64,000 nt of DNA from Parasponia andersonii (taxonomy: Eukaryota > Streptophyta > Magnoliopsida > Rosales > Cannabaceae): contig JXTB01000097.1 in the NCBI GenBank assembly GCA_002914805.1, positions 107,116-171,115 of the forward strand. The letters are read 5' to 3'. Shown here in pieces: positions 12,140 to 24,086 of this stretch. A program made the position numbers and the translations under genes. Each line of letters begins with the position of its first letter. The stretch's first letter is position 1. Below the pieces are notes generated by a model. It searched no databases, was not told the origin of the DNA, and was given only the letters and a program-made list of their open reading frames with translations.

Positions 12140-15100
12140 CCATATGCGTGTGACACTGTATGTGTTACTGTGCAGTTTTTTCTCTCATATATCTTATATA
12201 TATGGTGCCAAAAACTACTAATCTCATTCCAACTAGGATTGGATTTGTTCTCCGACTAACGAAACTTATTTATAAAACTACTAACTTCTGTGTAGAATCA
12301 TTATTTTACACGAATTCATAAAACTAATTTCACAAATACCATCAACCATTTAATGAGCTTTGTTGAGTTAGACAAGGAACCTAATAGATACAAATAATCT
12401 AAACTCCAATGAATGATAAATACATAATAACCCTTATTATGGTATTTATATAAATATTATTAGTAAATAGGACACTCCACTAAGAGCCCAATACTGCACT
12501 CTTAGATTAAATGTCATGTATTTTATAAAGATTTAATCAACTAGCTTTGATTAACTGATTTATCTAGTATATTTTATACCACATATAAAATCCATATACA
12601 ATATCGTAGTTGGATAAATAAAATTACCGTAATACCTCTCTAATACATATTTACCTTTAAGTTACCATATTTCTATCAAGGAATAATATTGTTGATAATT
12701 TTGTTTTCAATAACCATTTAGATAAAATTATCAACCAATTCACAAAGTGAATACTTAGATCTTAGATTTAATTATTCCATGAATCTTGAAAGATCTTAAA
12801 GTGGCATTAATGTATAGTGTCCTTAACTATTTGATATTCCCATCAATTCATAAGTCATAACCTCCAATATGCCAGAGTTCACCTCTAATTTCACTAAGGT
12901 TAGTCTTTTAACAAATCAAAAGACTACAACCCATGAAAGCAAGTCCAGCCAAACATCAAGGATTAAGATTTACATGCTAAGAGCAAGTTTGTAGCAATAT
13001 GAGAATTGAGTTACGGCACTCTAATTTTTTATATTACCTGGTCCGATTCAATACACATAACTTATTTATGTTGTACTAGTGTTTCTATCAGAAGTCAAAT
13101 ACTTCAATGATTTGAGACACATCATTCTCGTTGAGATAGACAAACACTACAATCTTTAGTAAATAAAGTATTTTATCTTTATTTACAGATTGTGAACTAA
13201 TTAATTTAGACTTAGATAACGAAATAAGTCTCTCCATAATTAATACTTAATTATGTTTATTTCTTTATACACAAGTAAAGTCATAGAATCTTTTTCAGAT
13301 AAATAAACTATTCAACTAAGACAGTTTAATCTAGCAAATATCATAATTGCAAATAAGATAAAGGTATTTATACTAAAAAGGTAAAATTATAAATCTATTT
13401 TTTAGGGCAAATATCCCAATAGTGTCTTCCTCTCATTTTCCTCTCACCCTTCTTTTAAAAGAGAACTAGAAGAAAACTTCTTCTACCTCTCCCTCTTACA
13501 AACCCGAAAAGTCGTAGACTTTCACCCATTATCCTTTACTTTTCTCCTAAGACTATGGAGTCTAATAACATTTACCAAGAGTATCAACACCTAGTTTGGT
13601 CTCAAAGGGGGAAGGAATAAGAAAATGAGATTTTTGGGAAGGTAAATCACATAATAAGAATGATGGGAAAAAATATTCACCTTTCAAGCTTGAATCTTCT
13701 CTCTTGAAGTGTTCGAGAAACTTTTCAAGTATCAACAATTTACAAGGGTCAAAATATTAAGATTAGACTCCACATAAGTTAGAACAAAAAATTATAGTAA
13801 ACTAAAAATAGATTTGTAGTTGTTGTTTTTATTATAGACTTTCTTAATAATCTTCATTTTTTTCTTCCTTCCTCCTTTATCATAAAACTAAGCGTTCTAT
13901 ACTCTTAGTAAGTATTCTTAAACTCTAGAATCTTAGAAGAAAGGTAAAGGATAATTGGTGATGGACTACAGCTTTTATGGCTTAGAAGAGGGAGGGATAG
14001 AAGAAGTTTTCTTTTAGTTCTCTTTTAGATAAAGGATAAGAGGAAAATAAGCTAAAGAGATGGAGAGAGATTTTGCTAAGTAAGGGAAGGAGTGAGTATG
14101 GAGTCCTCAAATGCCGAATAAAGGGTTCCTTTTATAGCCCATGCATAGGAGGTGGCATCTTACAATGTGTTACTTTCACATCCCATTTGGGTGTAAACAA
14201 AGTCTTGCATTGGCAAAACCTGAGATGGGAATGGATTTATAAGGAATTGGGATACTTCTCTTAATAGGTTGACCTTTTGAGATGGAACCCCAACTCCTTA
14301 TAAGGAACGCATGGTGCAACAAGTGGTGTAGTGAATGTGGACCCAAATATTGCCATGTGTCGAATGAAGCATATGTTTAGGTTATGTCGCAATGGTGAAA
14401 ATTTTGTGAAAAAAATTAGCAGATGGATTTAGTCTTCAAAAAGATTCAAAAGGAAGAAATTAGAGGCATAGATAAAATTAGTAATTGGATTTAGTCTTCA
14501 AAAAGATTCAAAAAGAAGAAATTAGAGACTTGGACAAAATTAGTAGTAGATTTAGTTTTCAAAAAGATTCAAAATGAAGGAATTAGAAATATAGATAAAA
14601 TTAGTAGATGGAGATATAAGGACCAATGGAGAGAATTTGAAAGTGGCACATCGTAAGATGACTCCCATACATGGTCAATAAAAAGAACCCGTCATTTGGC
14701 ACTTGAAAGTTTTGTGTTCACTTCTTCCTTCACTTAGTCAAAACTCTTTTTATCTTTTCCTCTCATTTTCATCTCATCATTCTTTTAAAAGAGAACTAAA
14801 AGAAAACTTCTTCTATCTCTCCCCTTTTAAACCCAAAAAGTCATAGTTTTTCACTTATTATGTTTACTTTTCTCCTAAGACTATGGGGTCTAATAACATT
14901 TACTAAGAGCATAGAACACCTAATTTGGTGTCAGATAAGGAAGGAAGAAGAAAGAAAGATTTTTGGGAAGGTAGATCACATAACAAGCATGTTAACTTTA
15001 GATTTTCTTTCTTAGAGTGTTCGAGCAATTTTTCAATTATCAATACTAAGGATCAAAATATTAAGATTAGTCTCCATTGAAGTTAGAACCAAAAATCATA

Positions 15101-18100
15101 GTAAACTAAAAATGGATTTGTAATTGTTGTTTTTATTGTAAACTTTCCCAATATTCTTCATTTCTTCTTCCTTCCGCCTCTATCATAAAACTAAGCGTTC
15201 TATATTCTTGGTAAGTGTTCTTAAACTCTAGAGTCTTAGGAAAAGATAAAGAATAATGGGTAATGGACTATGACTTTTATGGCTTAGAAGAGGAAAATGG
15301 TATCAGAACTTTTCTTTTAGTTCTCCTTTAGAGAAAGAATAAGAGAAAAATGAGCAGAGAGAGTTTTAGCTAAATGAGGGAAAAAGTGAGTATAAAGACT
15401 TAAAATGCCAAATGAAGGGTTTTATAGCCTATGCATACGAGATGACATCTTACAATTTGTCACGTTCACATCCCCTCTGTTGTTTGTGAACAAAGTCCCA
15501 CATTGGCAAAACATGGGACGAGAATGGGTTGGGTTTATAAAGAATTGGGCTATTCCTTTAAATAAGTTGACCTATTAAGATAGAACCCCAACCTCTTATG
15601 AAGAACCCATGGTGCAACAAGTGGTGTAGTGAATGTAGACCCAAATATTGCCATGTGTCAAATGAAGTATATGTTAGGGTTATGTCGCGATGGTGAAAAT
15701 TCTTTGAATGCTCGGGGTGGACCAACCTCTATGTTAACGCATGAAAGATGCAGTGGAGACCTTGAAGTGTATGTGTTGTGAACTCCTGAGAATGTGGTGG
15801 TCAAGTTGCAATGGGGTACCCATGAACAGAATGGATCATCGTTGGAGGGGGGCATCATACTTTGTTCGAATTGAAGATTATTGGGTGCGAACAAAGTCCC
15901 ACATCAGCAAAACATGAGATGAGAATGAGTTTCAAGGAATTGGGCTACTCCTCTTAATAGCTTGACTTATTGAGATGGATCCCCAACCCTTTCAACATCC
16001 TCTATTAGTCTATGCATCATCTCCACCTACTAATTTTGTCTATGTCTCTATCTTTTCCTATTGAATCTTTTTGAAGACTAGATCCACATACTAATTTTGT
16101 CCATATCTCTAATTTCTTCATTTTGAATCTTTCTAAAGACTAATCTACTTACTAGTTTTCTCTATGCCTCTAATTTCTTTCTTTTGAATTTTTTTCTTCT
16201 AATAAAAATCTATACTAACTCTTATCATTTTCTTCTAACTTATTTCCACCCTTAGATTGATCTTGTCCACTTAATCTCTATCTTTAATTTCTTGTGTTTT
16301 CTCCACCTTTGATTAATTTTTTCTACTTAATCTCCACTGTTAATCTCTTGATGTTTTCTACAATTTTGATTGATTTTATCTACTTAATCTCCATTTTTAA
16401 TCTCTTTGCATTTTATACATACTTGATTAATTTTGTCTACTTAGTCTCTACTTTAATCTCTCGGTGTTATCTCCACCTTTAATTTATTTTGTCCTTTTAA
16501 ATTCTAGCTCTCCAAAATGCCATGATCCAAACTATTATTGTTACAATTATCTTTTGATTATAACATGCTAGTTTCTAATGTGACCTAATAGCATTACCTA
16601 TTTTGATATCGTTGGCTTAAGATTTTGTGACTTAGTAATGTCAAGTTTATATCTAAGTGTCCTTAATTCATCTTGGACACATATGAGTTTTCCTTATCAA
16701 TAATTTATTATTAAGGAAAACTGATTTATTATTTCAAAGGTAAAACAAAGAATAATTTAGATTTTGTCACGTAATAATCAACATCATAATCATACTGCAA
16801 ATGTAAATTCATGCATTAAGAAACTATTATTAAGATATCATAAATGTTAGTTAGTAATAACTAAGGTTATAAGTCTAAGGATTTCTTAGAGTTTACACAT
16901 TTACACTTTTATTATAGGAAAATGACAATATTTTGAGCCCATTTTAAGTAAATATCTATTTCTCAAATACTATAGCAAAAGAATAATGCTATAGGGCACC
17001 AGTGGTGCCCAACACCACAATGATGTGTCAGTCTGCTACTGGCTAATCATAATTATAATTCAGGTGGGAACCATGTGGGACTTATTTTATTAATTAAATC
17101 ATCTAGTAACAAATAGACATATCATTATGGTGTTAAGCACCACTGGTGCCCTATAACATTGCTCATAGCAAAATGATCGGTATATCACTATATATACAAG
17201 TTTAAAATAATGTGTGCCTACTCAATACATAGATTAAAGTTGGATATAAATAGATATATCAAGTGTAAATATTTGACTATTTAGCTATATAAAGATAAAA
17301 ACAAAGATTTATTAATACAAAGGGTAAAAGATAACACAGACTCTGTTTTCCCATTTTTATCTAGGATAAGCAGACAAATAACTCTTTCTTAAAAAGCATA
17401 TTTACATAATTACTTGTTTTCATTTTTACTAAATTTATACCCTTTTTGGGAAATTTATATCATAGAAATTTTATATAATATAGTGTAAATCCATACACCA
17501 TTTTTTTAATATATATTATTATACATATTTATATATCACATGTATTTTATACATGAAATAAATTTTAAAGAGTATGAAACTATAAAAATTGAAGTAATGA
17601 GCCTTGTTGAAGTATAAGACAAAAAATAGATATAAAGCCTAAATTCCACTTTTATTTAGAGCAGTGCTATTTAACATAATTAGGGAATTTTATGATCCAC
17701 GTGTCAATTTTTCACTGGAAAATGGCCAAATTTTTTTAAATCTAAATGGCCCACACTTAAAGGTGAAAGGCTGACATTCAACCACATGGCTCGTGTTGAG
17801 CTTATGACTCAGAATAAAAAGCTTTTTTTCTTTTACTTTTCTATTTTTATGCTGGTGATGCTTAGTGTCCGTGATGATTATAGAGTCTACAAAGATTTAC
17901 CAATAAGATGCGATTATTCATTTGTATTTGTGAATGAGTTAATAAGATTTTTATACATTGTGTTTTGGTTATTATCAGCATTGAACTTCAGATTTAGAAT
18001 TTGTAATAAATTTCTATCATCTTTTTGGTCAAATACCAATTTTAATCATTATGTTTACCAAAATACCCTTAAAATGTAAATATATAGTTTTAAAAAGAAA

Positions 18101-18233
18101 TCATATTTAAAACACATATAAAATTGATAAATGGTTTTATGAATACTATTTAATTTTTTTAGGTTTTTTCTTTTTTAAATATTTGTTCTATTAGCTATTT
18201 ATTTTAATTATTTTTAAATTTAAATTAAGTATT

Positions 18234-18264
<31 letters not shown>

Positions 18265-20398
18265 CTTTAAAGTTTAAAAGAGTGTTTTTAGCAAACTCAA
18301 TGGTCAAAATTGGTGTTTTACTAAAAAAATATATAAATTTGTTACAAATTTTAAATTTATAGATCAATATTGATGATAAATAAAATACAATATATATACT
18401 AAAAACAAACGGTCAAAATGTAAAATATAAAAATGTAATTAGCATTTTATGAATTGATACTAAGGATGATTCTTTGATAGGACCAATCTCCATCTTTACT
18501 TCAAGTGGACCCACCCACTAGAGGGAGGAGATACACCATGTTTGATTTGGATTATTTGCTAGGTAACAAGACAAATTCTTTTTTATTTTTTTATTTTTCG
18601 GTGAAGAAACAAGAGTAATGAATCAAAAATGCCCGAGATCTCTGCATACCAAGCAAGTGTATTTTATTTTCTTTTATATATTTTCATCTTCTTTGTATGT
18701 GGACAGTGGAAATCTACTTTTCCTTTTTTGCGTTCGTGTATCTTTCATATTTAAGATAATGTTACTCGATCTGATTTATGGCTAATTTATTCGCAGCATG
18801 AACATATTGGACTGGACAATCATGGTATCAGTTGGCGTGAATGCGGCAATTAGGTAAGTCCAAGTAGAACTAGAATTATTAATGACCCTGATTTCATGCA
18901 GAAGAAAAGAAGATAGAGAGCTAATCTGTGGTTATTGATTTCATTTTAATCATCTAATGAATGGAACAAACCAATGCTATCCCTTGTACTGTAGTGTGAG
19001 AGTATCAAACGAGCTAGGGGCAGCTCACCCAAGAACAGCAAAATTCTCAGTAGTGGTGGCAGTAGTAACATCATTTATAACTGGTCTCCTCCTAGGGCTT
19101 GTCCTGATTATCGCCCGGAATCAATATCCCTCCATATTTTCGATTGACGACGAGGTTAGAGCTCTTGTCAAGCAGCTCACACCACTACTCGCTATCTCCA
19201 TTGTCGTCAACAACATTCAGCCAACACTCTCTGGTAAATGACTATTTTTTCGACTGAAATTCTATATTTTGTTCGAGGATTGTTGACAACAGTCATCTTT
19301 TAGCGTGGATTCATGTCGAGCCAAAGATCAACAGTTTAAGAAAATAACAATCATGATATTAATTAACAAATTCATTTTCTGAACACATCAGATGTTTATG
19401 GTCTAGTAACTGTGCTAACCTACCCATTTTACCCTCTTTAATTTGTGGTAAATCAGGGGTTGCCATTGGAGCAGGATGGCAAGCTGCGGTAGCTTATGTG
19501 AACATTGCTTGTTATTATCTGTTTGGAATTCCTTTGGGCCTTATATTGGGCTACAAGCTCAACATGGGTATCACCGTAAGTACCTGGCCTCAATATTTAT
19601 AAGAAATAGCCTTTTTAGATCAATTTAAACAATAACCGTTTTTTACACATTTTTTACACCTAGTTAATAAATGACCTTTCATAATTTTATTTTGATAAAA
19701 AACTGTTGTTTTAGTTTATCTATTTTTTATAAAGTAAATCATTTTTTTATAATGTAAATCATTTTTCAAAAAATAAATTAATATACTTAATGCTCATTTT
19801 TTAATGGTGTTTGAAAAAGTCATTTTGCAAATTATGATCTAAAATTCGACTATTTAGCTAAAAAGCCCTCCTAAACATCCATCGGCATCTGTCCAAAAGA
19901 TAACACTATACTATCTAATTTTTGTACCAATACACATGATATGTAATTTGTCACCAACTGTATAAGATTTAAATTCTATTCTTCCAATCAAAAAATGGAT
20001 AACGTTTTATTCGAATCATGCATCAATCGTCTCCCATATCTATCCTGTTTGAAGGTCGACCTAATTAGTGTTTTGTGCCGAGTCCATTAGTCCAAGAACT
20101 GAAACGCTCTTTTTTCTTGCTCTTGGCAACTCTCAGGGAATTTGGAACGGAATGCTGGCAGGGACAGTGCTGCAGACTTGTGTACTATTCTGGATGGTCT
20201 ATAAAACCGATTGGCACAAAGAGGTAACTACTTTCATACTCTCTACTGTGCACAACGAATCAATGTCACGCTCGCATCGCATTATAAAGACAAGTACAAA
20301 ACATGCTGTAACCTGAGACTAATCAAATGCAGGCATCTTTAGCTGGAGACAGGATAAAGGTATGGGGAGGACATGTCGAGAACGATGCAGAAAAATAG
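7440..20398 (+). CDS. MATE transporter, DETOXIFICATION 33/34/35-like (8 exons, 520 aa)
   Basis: Complete MATE-family secondary transporter, expected in the tonoplast or plasma membrane; relatives export flavonoids or other metabolites, or conduct chloride at the tonoplast. Exons: 7440-7805, 7892-8433, 8523-8609, 18797-18853, 18995-19233, 19457-19575, 20137-20223 and 20333-20398. Phases join without a stop to give 520 residues, normal for the family. The roughly 65-residue polar N terminus precedes KLWYIAGPAIFTVVAQYS (TM1). Further hallmarks are LGMGSALETLCGQAFGAG, FSGTCDEAWSGFSW, SICMNILDW, RVSNELGAAHPR and GAGWQAAVAYVNIACYYLFG. Intron 3 (8610-18796) is 10.2 kb and full of transposons. Exons 1-2 are much more GC-rich than the later exons. 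The DTX33/34/35 placement rests on remembered motif similarity; the MATE assignment is secure. Confidence 0.9.
9865..10405. repeat. MITE-like inverted-repeat segment in MATE intron 3
   Basis: The left part (GGCAAAAAGATCC near 9883) and the right part (GGACCACTTGTGC near 10390, read in reverse complement) are diverged inverted copies. They enclose about 400 bp of AT-rich non-coding DNA. It abuts the left arm of the large fold-back element. A 12-bp match (TTTTATTATAGG) occurs at 9865-9876 and again at 16907-16918 just beyond the right arm, so the two units may have arrived together. Confidence 0.4.
11157..11358. mobile_element. 192-bp MITE nested in the fold-back left arm
   Basis: Sequence 11162-11353 starts GTCTGTTTGGCATGG and interrupts one of the 58-bp tandem units. 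It is flanked by TTTAG on both sides (11157-11161 and 11354-11358). Neighbouring uninterrupted units show the pre-insertion sequence. No coding capacity. Confidence 0.6.
11620..13426 (-). mobile_element. 1.8-kb LTR-like insertion nested in the fold-back element
   Basis: Sequence 11625-13421 (1797 bp) is flanked by an exact GTGTC duplication (11620-11624 and 13422-13426). The paralogous block near 14750 reads straight through without it. Read on the minus strand it begins TATTGGGATATTTGCCC, close to a common copia-type LTR start, and contains CGCTGCGTTCATGATG near its other end. There is a CA/CT-rich microsatellite at about 12098-12139. No long ORF is visible, so it is most likely a solo LTR or a non-coding LTR-derived element. 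The terminal TA instead of TG looks like mutation. Confidence 0.6.
13427..15710. repeat. ~1.3-kb direct duplication inside the fold-back centre
   Basis: Blocks recur in the same order about 1300 bp apart. CCTCTCATTTTC plus a run with AGAGAACTA is near 13431 and 14760. TATGGCTTAGAAGAGG is near 13976 and 15278. ATGAAG(C/T)ATATGTT is near 14364 and 15662. Each unit also carries an inverted partner of its own beginning, so the region could form nested hairpins. The recurring TCCCACAT(T/C)GGCAAAACATG tract resembles a promoter or LTR piece common in plant repeats. No gene recognised. Confidence 0.6.
16985..17160. mobile_element. 176-bp MITE with GGGCACCAGTGGTGC termini
   Basis: Terminal inverted repeats of about 24 bp: AATGCTATAGGGCACCAGTG at the left and CACTGGTGCCCTATAACATT at the right. 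The interior carries TGATGTGTCAGTCTG and AATTATAATTCAGGTGGGA. Two further members are found at about 36.3-36.67 kb. Confidence 0.75.
17860..18450. repeat. Degenerate inverted-repeat element with (AT)n core
   Basis: The left side (GGTTATTATCAGCATTGA, about 17956) and right side (TCAATATTGATGATAAAT, about 18363) are imperfect inverted copies related to the 23.5-kb and 5.8-kb elements. An (AT)n tract at 18239-18263 lies between them. An open frame at 17786-18079 crosses the left arm and is not considered a gene. Confidence 0.45.
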
Positions 20399-21689
20399 CG
20401 AGCTAAGTCGAAGAAAGGGAACTTCAAATGTAGGAAACACATTTTCATTTTGGGAGGATACATGAGCAGAGTCTGACCCTGTAGAACCAATTTTCTGCAA
20501 ATTTTGGGCTACTTGATACCTACATGTACACCATCTCTTTCTTATTAACCGCTCAAAAATAAATGTTTCTTAAACTCCTCATGTAACCGTGTTATTGATA
20601 TTCAAGTAAAAATATGCAAAATCAATTTTTGATGAGTATAAACAAGATCTATTACAGCCAACTGCAACTGTGAACATAAGGTACCAAGCAATGACATTTA
20701 CTAATAGGCGGAAGATTACACCATCCTGTAAAAAGGTCGCCATTCTACATTAAGGCAAAACTAAAATAAGGCGAATGCATTACAATTACTAATTTGGAAG
20801 GTTCAGTAAACCTCAATCCTCAAGTGAAATCCATTCTAATGGCAATTAGTACATGCTGACATAATCTACTAATAACTTCCTAACGCAAATTCATTTCTGA
20901 GAAAGTTGTCAATGTCATTCTTAATTCCAGCTCAAAGCAGTAATAATACATCGGAACTGAAACCATTAACAAATTAGAAGATTCCTCTAATAAACTTTAG
21001 CAAGTTATATCATATAAACGTAAAATGAGGGTGTGTAGTTACAAAAGAAATGTAAAAATGTTATATTAATTTCATTTCTGGCAGTACATTCTGGTATCAG
21101 CGAAATCTTACTCTCATTATAGTGAAATCTCGCTCGGAGGAAAAAAAAAAAGTATAACCTTTTAACAACTGACGACAAATGTAATTGGAAACACTAGTGT
21201 CAAATGATTTATATCTAATATAAACCATCAAGTACTAAGAGCAAAATGCATATGGCTTCACAGAACTGAGGTGTCTTCCAGATAATTAATGTGCATATGC
21301 TTCACAGAAATGAGGTATCTTCCAGATAATTGATGTTAAGAACGTCTTCTAAAAGATTATTGACACAATAACAGAATATATCAATGCAAATTTCATCGCA
21401 TCGTCAGCCGTCAAAACTCCAATAAATGTTAACCCATATCCGAAGATGAACAATTGATCTATTTTTATTGTTCCAATTCAAAAATTACGTAATGGCTTAA
21501 TAAGGCATGGATAATAGCAATAATAATAGACCCATTTTCTCTGCCAATTGCATAAGCGCGAAATATCCGTCATATAATCGAAATGTAGCCAGAATAAGTC
21601 TTCAAAACCGAAAATTACAACCAAAAATAAGAGAAACAGTCGAAACCCAAAACTTCTACTAAGCGAATAAACAAAATAAAAATCCAAAC
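20399..21689. other. Intergenic, convergent 3' ends of MATE and RPL27a
   Basis: Holds the 3' UTRs of the two convergent genes and otherwise unremarkable AT-rich DNA. A 45-bp tandem duplication, centred on CTTCACAGAA(C/A)TGAGGT, lies at about 21249-21338. No further gene was recognised. Confidence 0.5.
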
Positions 21690-22130
21690 CTAAGCCGTGA
21701 GCACGACGGCACCGCCGGCCTCCTTAATCTTCTTCTCGGCGATCTTGGAGACGAGCTTGGCCTTGACGACCACAGGCTGGTTCTGAGGCAAAACCCCCTT
21801 GCCCAAGACCTTGAAGTAGCCAAACTGGGTCACATCGATCAAGGGCGCGTTGTCCTTGGTGGCCTTGTCCTTCACCTCCTGGGGCACCATGGACCAGAGC
21901 TTGTCGATGTTGACGATTGGGCAGTAGAACTTGTTGCGAAGCTTGTGGAAATACCTCATACCCACCTTCCCGAAGTACCCAGGATGGTACTTGTCGAAGA
22001 GGATCCGGTGGTGGTGCATGCCTCCGGCGTTACCGCGACCACCCGGGTGCTTCCTGTGCTTGCCGATTCTTCCATGGCCAGCGCTGACGTGCCCGCGCTT
22101 CTTCCTGTGCTTCTTGAATCGGGTCGTCAT
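21690..22130 (-). CDS. RPL27A: 60S ribosomal protein L27a (uL15)
   Basis: Intronless frame of 146 residues, the standard length of plant L27a, a structural protein of the large cytosolic ribosomal subunit (uL15 family). It opens [20 protein letters not shown], followed by the Gly/His-rich stretch [18 protein letters not shown], which in this family contacts rRNA, and ends GGAVVLTA. The start is fixed by the conserved N terminus and the CT-rich leader just upstream. Codon use is much more GC-rich than the flanks, as expected for a highly expressed gene. The upstream region carries telo-box and site II motifs. In Arabidopsis, as I recall, RPL27aC is next to the ABCB26/TAP1 gene, as here. Confidence 0.97.
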   Translation of the reverse strand: MTTRFKKHRKKRGHVSAGHGRIGKHRKHPGGRGNAGGMHHHRILFDKYHPGYFGKVGMRYFHKLRNKFYCPIVNIDKLWSMVPQEVKDKATKDNAPLIDVTQFGYFKVLGKGVLPQNQPVVVKAKLVSKIAEKKIKEAGGAVVLTA

Positions 22131-22450
22131 CTCCGGTCTCTCCTCTCTCTCTCTCCTAGGGTTTTGGCGGCTGAGAGATGGAGCTAGGGTGGGGTTTGGG
22201 GATATTTATGTGGAGGGGGACTTCAGGCGAGTGGAGTGTTTTGGGTTTACCATTTTGCCCTTAGGGTTTGGGGTTTTGGCCTTTTGTTCAGGTGCAGAAA
22301 TGGAATTAAGTAGCTTGGGGATTTGTTTAATGTCTGGACCCTTTTGGGCCTGATTTGTTGAGCAATGAACTACGAGTACGTTCTCTGGGGCTTCTGATTT
22401 TAGTGGACCATTTGCCATTTTGGGCCTCATTGAAGGTGGAAACAATGACA
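22131..22450 (-). promoter_or_regulatory. RPL27a promoter and leader: telo-boxes and site II motifs
   Basis: Read on the minus strand, the 40 bases before the ATG contain a GA-rich leader and AAAACCCTAG (22156-22165), a telo-box-like motif. A second AAACCCTA lies at 22262-22269. Site II-type elements (GGCCCA, i.e. TGGGCC on the plus strand) occur at 22345-22350 and 22421-22426. The telo-box plus site II pairing is characteristic of plant ribosomal-protein and cell-proliferation promoters. The motifs are seen; function is inferred from the class. Confidence 0.65.
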
Positions 22451-23476
22451 TGCATATGACTAACTTGGGCTGAAATAACTTTTTTTTAATATATATTTTT
22501 AAGAGGATTAAGTCAAAAACTTCTTCTCGACTATGAAAATGCTATTATTTAGAACTTTTTTATGGTGGTCAATAAGTTAAGAGGTTTTTGACACACTTAA
22601 AAATATTATTTTTAAAAAAATACACAAAAAAATCATTTTGGCCCACGTTAATCCTATTTATGTCCTTTCTACTTAAAGATGCATCTTCCCTGAAGTCATA
22701 GCTTAGTCAGCTGGTTACCATTTTCTAATAGTAATTAGGAATGTCTTTCTTTTTAAGTTTCATTTTAGTAAATGTTTTCCTTGATGTTTTTATGTAAATG
22801 GCTGAATATATCATCTTTTACACTAATCATTTAAGTTGATGTACAAGATCTAATTTATAAACCATCTATGTTAGTTTTTATGTCGATTGATATACAGAGC
22901 ATTTAGCTCTGGAAACATGTATTGTAATAAAGTGACAAAATTGAACATTTTGCAGAAAAGTCCTTTATTTTTTTTTAGAGCACAAACTAAATTAATTAAT
23001 TTTTTATGTACATTAATTTTTTTATGCTCTAATAAATAGCAGTTCGGGCATATAAAATTATGAAACTAACTCATGAACAACTTAGCCTTCCAAAAAAAAA
23101 AAAAAAACTCATGAACAACTTTAAAAGTATGTGAAATTAAAAAGCAGTATCAACTTGTCAGAAACAAAAAATCCAGCTATCATACATCAGGAATCTCCCA
23201 CAAAAAATGATTTTTATTTTTCTACTTGGATTACAGTCATCGGAGGGGATCTTGCAATAAATAAATAAATAAATATATATATATATATATATATGACACC
23301 GTAGGTATTCTTTTTAATTTATCTATAGATATTATTTTGTTCAAAAAAATTATCATGCATATTTTTTTATGGTAAAATTTGGAGAGAAAATTTATCAAAT
23401 AATATGTATTTTTTTTTCTAACTACTCAAATTATGGTAACTATTAGATCAAAGATTCAATGATTAAAAAAAAATAT

Positions 23477-23824
23477 ATTATCACTTTTATACCCTGTATT
23501 TTGATATTTTGTTCAAATTATATCTTATGTTTTAGTTATTATTAACAGTGACCTTTAGATTTGAAATCTGTTACAAATTTATATCCTGATACCAATTTAG
23601 AACAGTTAATTTACCAAGTTGTCGTTTAAAAAATTAAAAATAAACCATATAAAAACTGATCCGAGAATAAGTTTATTAAATCATCTTCGTAAATTAACTA
23701 CTAATTTAGTGTTAGGATATAAATTTGTAACAAATATTAAATCTAATGGTCAATATTGATAATAGCCAAAACGAAATGTATAAACTGAATAAAGTGTCAA
23801 AATACAGGGTATAAAAATAATAAT
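23477..23824. mobile_element. ~350-bp full-length hairpin MITE
   Basis: Almost the entire element is an inverted repeat. The left terminus ATTATCACTTTTATACCCTG matches the right terminus CAGGGTATAAAAATAATAAT. Internal blocks also mirror: GTTATTATTAACAGTGACC / GGTCAATATTGATAATAGC, and CTGATACCAATTTAG / CTAATTTAGTGTTAGG. No coding capacity. A transcript would fold into a long hairpin. Related arms occur at 5.8, 6.5, 18, 37.1 and 41.5 kb. Confidence 0.75.
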
Positions 23825-24086
23825 ATCCTTTAAAATATATATATATATATATATATATAGATAGGTTAAAAAAATACATATAAAATTAGGAACCATATAT
23901 ATGTACGAATATATTATATTTTTTACTAAATAAAAATATAAATAAAATCCACAAGTTAGTCTTTCTATCCTATTTATTTGTTTTCCTTTGCAAAAAAATT
24001 GAAAAACATCATGGTTTCTACCTCAAATCACACAACTATGTGAATGTTTTTCGACAAGTGTTTATTATGGCTTCATCTTGATTTAC

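Larger units (their letters stand above)
10400..16906. mobile_element. Large fold-back element with ~1-kb inverted arms inside MATE intron 3
   Basis: The left arm (about 10400-11600) and right arm (about 16010-16906) are diverged inverted copies. For example, GTCACATTAGAAACTA near 10717 pairs with TAGTTTCTAATGTGAC near 16569, and the block with GGAGATTAAG is mirrored by CTTAATCTCC. Arms contain tandem units of about 58 bp built on AAAATTAGTAG...GATTTAGT...AAAAAGATTCAAAA; the same units recur at 14405-14600. The centre holds roughly 1.3-kb direct duplications (about 13427-14410 and 14757-15710) with further inverted copies. No transposase frame was seen. Long, internally repetitive arms fit a fold-back or non-autonomous Mutator-type element; the class is inference. 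Confidence 0.6.

Noticed and set aside
15658..15894. 78-codon minus-strand frame in the fold-back element
   Set aside because: The block is repeated (near 14355) without conserving the frame, and no transposase motif is present.
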